Shown one piece after another: positions 21,458 to 23,252 of a stretch of DNA of 23,252 bases. The stretch comes from a virus. The stretch is from positions 1 to 23,252 of IMG/VR virus record IMGVR_UViG_3300017753_000116. The stretch is one strand, 5' to 3'. A model generated the notes under the pieces. That model was not told where the DNA came from. It searched no databases and saw only the letters and a list, made by a program, of their open reading frames with translations. Position numbers and translations under genes: made by a program. How positions within the stretch are numbered: the first letter of the stretch is position 1; every line of letters starts with the position of its first letter.

Positions 21458-21622
21458 ATGAATGATCCTGTTAACTATCTACGTCTCATCTCTGAACTTG
21501 AAGGATGTTCCCAATTATTAAATCTCCTCAATGAACAGGAAGACAAAGAACTAATTGACTTACTTAAACGTAAGTATTATAAACTTTATTTTATTACTAA
21601 GAAAGATGCCAAAGAAACTTGA
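21458..21622 (+). CDS. Small protein, 54 aa
   Basis: The frame MNDPVNYLRLISELEG to KDAKET follows the host-type promoter; GAGGG (21440-21444) is a distant ribosome site. The first half is acidic with alternating Leu (LISELEG...LLNLLNEQEDKEL), likely a helix or coiled coil; the second half (LKRKYYKLYF) is basic. It overlaps the next small ORF by 17 bases, which fits an early-gene cluster. I do not recognise the family. Confidence 0.5.
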   Translation: MNDPVNYLRLISELEGCSQLLNLLNEQEDKELIDLLKRKYYKLYFITKKDAKET

Positions 21623-21776
21623 TCCAAAGACATCAGCAATGATGATGGATATGCAACTGAGCAATATTGCACATGTCCTTGATGGTGAGGTTAAACACCT
21701 TACTGGATGCAATAGAACACATAAATGGAAGAAGATTGAGATTCTATATGATTACGGTACGAAAGAGGATACATAA
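21606..21776 (+). CDS. Small protein, 56 aa
   Basis: The ATG at 21606 starts MPKKLDPKTSAMMMDMQLSN and is preferred to the upstream in-frame ATG at 21555, which lies well inside the preceding ORF. The sequence continues with HVLDGEVKHLTGCNRTHKWK and an acidic end. It is mostly helical in character and has a possible HxxxxxxC/H pair but no proven metal motif. It lies in the early cluster between two other small genes. No family is recognised. Confidence 0.5.
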   Translation: MPKKLDPKTSAMMMDMQLSNIAHVLDGEVKHLTGCNRTHKWKKIEILYDYGTKEDT

Positions 21777-21798
21777 TTATGAACAGAGGACTAATCTC

Positions 21799-21963
21799 AT
21801 GAATCCTGATGATATCACCTTAGATAAACCATCTAAGAGTTTTCAATACGAGAAGATCTCACGTGATATTGAAAAGATGGAAGATATTGAACTTGTAAAG
21901 AATATGGCACGATGTTGGGTCAAACTTTACTTAAAGCAACAAGAAACACTAGCAATGATGTAA
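21799..21963 (+). CDS. Small helical protein, 54 aa
   Basis: A good ribosome site (AGAGGA, 21784-21789) lies 9 bases before ATG 21799. The protein (MNPDDITLDKPSKSFQYEKI, then MEDIELVKNMARCWVKLYLK and QQETLAMM) has an N-terminal linker and a helical hairpin. The MEDIELVKNMA...LYLKQQE layout recalls small conserved cyanophage proteins of unknown role. A 7-codon ORF (ATG 21779) ends overlapping its start and could be a leader or simply carry the ribosome site. Function is not visible. Confidence 0.55.
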   Translation: MNPDDITLDKPSKSFQYEKISRDIEKMEDIELVKNMARCWVKLYLKQQETLAMM

Positions 21964-21972
21964 AATTGCATA

Positions 21973-21987
21973 GATACCTTTGGTATC
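21973..21987 (+). repeat. Perfect hairpin GATACC-TTT-GGTATC
   Basis: A 6-base stem with a 3-base loop lies 10 bases after the 21799 gene stop. It has no T-run, so it is not a typical terminator; it may mark RNA stability or processing, or be chance. Confidence 0.45.
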
Positions 21988-22026
21988 GGTGTGCTGATAT
22001 CTCTAAGACAATTTTAGAAGTGTCAC

Positions 22027-22051
22027 AGCGTCCTTGACAGGGCGCTTTTTT
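22027..22051 (+). terminator. Rho-independent terminator
   Basis: AGCGTCC (22027-22033) pairs with GGGCGCT (22040-22046, one G-T pair), loop TTGACA, followed by T6 (22046-22051). It is a compact intrinsic terminator ending the small-gene cluster just before the helicase gene. Confidence 0.8.
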
Positions 22052-22062
22052 CATGCCATACT
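22034..22062 (+). promoter_or_regulatory. Possible sigma70-type promoter sharing the terminator loop
   Basis: The terminator loop reads TTGACA (22034-22039); 17 bases on, CATACT (22057-22062) serves as a -10 with 4 of 6 matches. The helicase ATG (22078) follows 16 bases later. The same N17 spacing occurs at 16902 and 21402. Confidence 0.5.
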
Positions 22063-22077
22063 ATATTCATATCAGAG

Positions 22078-23252
22078 ATGTTCATGCAACTGCGTCCCCA
22101 TCAGCAACGTATTGTCAATCGTATGGGTTCCTATGACAAAGGACAAGTGATTGTCCCCACTGGCGGTGGTAAGACAATGTGCATGATCACAGACACCAAG
22201 AATCGTCTGGATAGTATCAACAACGGCACCACCACAGTTGTTGTTGCTCCTCGTATTCTTCTTGCTGAACAACTTTGCAGCGAGTTTATGGAGGTCATTG
22301 ATCCTAACAACAGTGACCCATATCTGCATGTGATGCACGTTCACAGTGGTGAAACACGCTACACTAGCACCACTAAGGCAGATAAGATTCATCTGTATGC
22401 AGGTTGCGCCCGTAGTATGGGTGAGAACGTCATCATCTTCACTACCTACAATTCTCTCCATCGTATCATGGAGGCAGACATTGAGGTCAACACAATATAC
22501 TTTGACGAGGCACACAATAGCGTCAAGCGTAACTTTTTTCCTCCCACTGAGTTCTTCTCTTACGAGGCAGATCGTTGCTACTTCTTCACAGCCACACGTA
22601 AGACTTCGATCACTATCAATAAACCAGGCATGAATGATGAGGCAGTCTATGGTCAAATCATTGCCCGTGTTTCTGCTCCTGAGTTGGTAGAAGGTGGATA
22701 CATCATCCCTCCTCGTATTCAAGCAAAGATGTTTGATATTCACAAGAACTCCCGAATGATTTCATGCGAGACTGATTCAGAAAACGTGATGGATACAATT
22801 GATGAGACTGACACCAAAAAGATTCTAGTATGTGTCAAGACTTCGCGTCAACTCATCAACTTGATGGCACATACTGACTTTGCCAAAGATCTTGGTGTCC
22901 GTGGTTATTCATGCCTTTACATCACATCCAAGACGGGTGCAGTCATCGATGGTAAGAAAGTCAATCGCGAGGTATTCTTCGAGACGTTGAATGCTTGGGG
23001 TCGCGATCCTGAGAAAAAGTTTGTTGTTCTGCATCGTTCTATTCTCTCTGAGGGTATCAACGTCAGCGAACTGGAAACTGTCATCTTCCTTCGCAACATG
23101 AACGTGATTGAGATGACACAGACTATCGGTCGTGTATTGCGTACAGGCAACGAATCTAAGACGTTTGGTTTGTGTGTCGTGCCTGTATATTCTCAGGTTG
23201 GTGTTGCTACCGAGCGAGCATTGCAGTCAGTTGTTAACACCGTCTTCGAGAA
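22078..23252 (+). CDS. SF2 DEAH-box helicase, ResIII/UvsW-like (3' partial)
   Basis: The frame is open to the window end, so only the first 391 codons are seen. PTGGGKT (27-33) is the Walker A, VAPRILL Ia (57-63), DEAH (143-146) motif II, TAT (171-173) motif III, SEGINV (324-329) motif V and QTIGRVLR (348-355) motif VI. The order is that of superfamily 2 ATP-dependent helicases; in T4 the related UvsW remodels recombination and replication forks. Here the helicase core begins at residue 5 (LRPHQQRIV), with no N-terminal domain as in T4 UvsW, so UvsW identity is not claimed. ATG 22078 or 22084 could be the start. Its codon use is richer in C-ending codons than the tail genes, which may reflect another origin or selection. 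Confidence 0.9.
   Translation, partial: MFMQLRPHQQRIVNRMGSYDKGQVIVPTGGGKTMCMITDTKNRLDSINNGTTTVVVAPRILLAEQLCSEFMEVIDPNNSDPYLHVMHVHSGETRYTSTTKADKIHLYAGCARSMGENVIIFTTYNSLHRIMEADIEVNTIYFDEAHNSVKRNFFPPTEFFSYEADRCYFFTATRKTSITINKPGMNDEAVYGQIIARVSAPELVEGGYIIPPRIQAKMFDIHKNSRMISCETDSENVMDTIDETDTKKILVCVKTSRQLINLMAHTDFAKDLGVRGYSCLYITSKTGAVIDGKKVNREVFFETLNAWGRDPEKKFVVLHRSILSEGINVSELETVIFLRNMNVIEMTQTIGRVLRTGNESKTFGLCVVPVYSQVGVATERALQSVVNTVFE

Noticed and set aside
22072-22743. Minus-strand ORF of 223 aa
   Set aside because: It lies antisense to all early motifs of the DEAH helicase, whose frame is clearly coding.
1-23252. tRNA genes, CRISPR arrays, insertion sequences
   Set aside because: No cloverleaf with a CCA-type end, no regularly spaced repeats and no transposase frame was found on reading both strands; repeats present are in-frame fibre repeats.

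Overview
The window looks like part of the tail-fibre/adhesin region of a T4-like marine cyanophage (cyanomyovirus). All supported genes are on the + strand, are tightly packed and often overlap by ATGA. The genome is AT-rich. Six intergenic copies of the T4-type late promoter box (NATAAATA) mark operon starts, and the protein families are those usual in Synechococcus/Prochlorococcus myoviruses: repeat-built tail fibres, glycine-rich adhesins, 2OG-Fe(II) oxygenases and LPS-sugar genes. The cyanophage assignment is inferred from gene content; no diagnostic capsid or photosynthesis gene is present.

Layout. 1-1185: end of a glycine-rich adhesin. 1219-3140 (late promoter 1181): three fibre-like structural proteins. 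3169-4126 (late promoter 3142): four mini-proteins of 76-82 aa, the last three alike. 4177-8388 (late promoter 4129): a small structural protein, a glycine-rich adhesin, a tail-associated protein, a glycosyltransferase-like protein and two 2OG oxygenases. 8415-14161 (late promoter 8387): long fibre, tail-assembly-chaperone-like protein, glycine-rich adhesin, then five overlapping 2OG-oxygenase-like genes. 14189-16905 (late promoter 14160): long fibre, glycine-rich adhesin, 2OG oxygenase. 16953-19793: a five-gene overlapping cassette behind a host-type promoter (TTGACA-N17-TATACT), encoding an unknown protein, a second glycosyltransferase-like protein, a CMP-KDO-synthetase-like enzyme, a HAD phosphatase and a SIS/GmhA-like protein. 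19821-21236 (late promoter 19792): long fibre ending in a cupredoxin-like domain. 21237-22077: hairpins, a second host-type promoter and small ORFs. 22078-end: 5' part of an SF2 DEAH helicase, behind a terminator whose loop supplies a -35 box.

How the genes may work together. A fibre or structural protein, a glycine-rich adhesin and 2OG oxygenase(s) recur in three late units. In all, eight 2OG-oxygenase-like genes lie within about 10 kb of host-recognition genes, and two glycosyltransferase-like paralogs and sugar-nucleotide genes are close by. The main hypothesis is a virion-decoration system in which tail adhesins are hydroxylated and possibly then glycosylated. Modification of host surface glycans or of small metabolites is the chief alternative. 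This is inference from gene order and families; no substrate is visible in the sequence.
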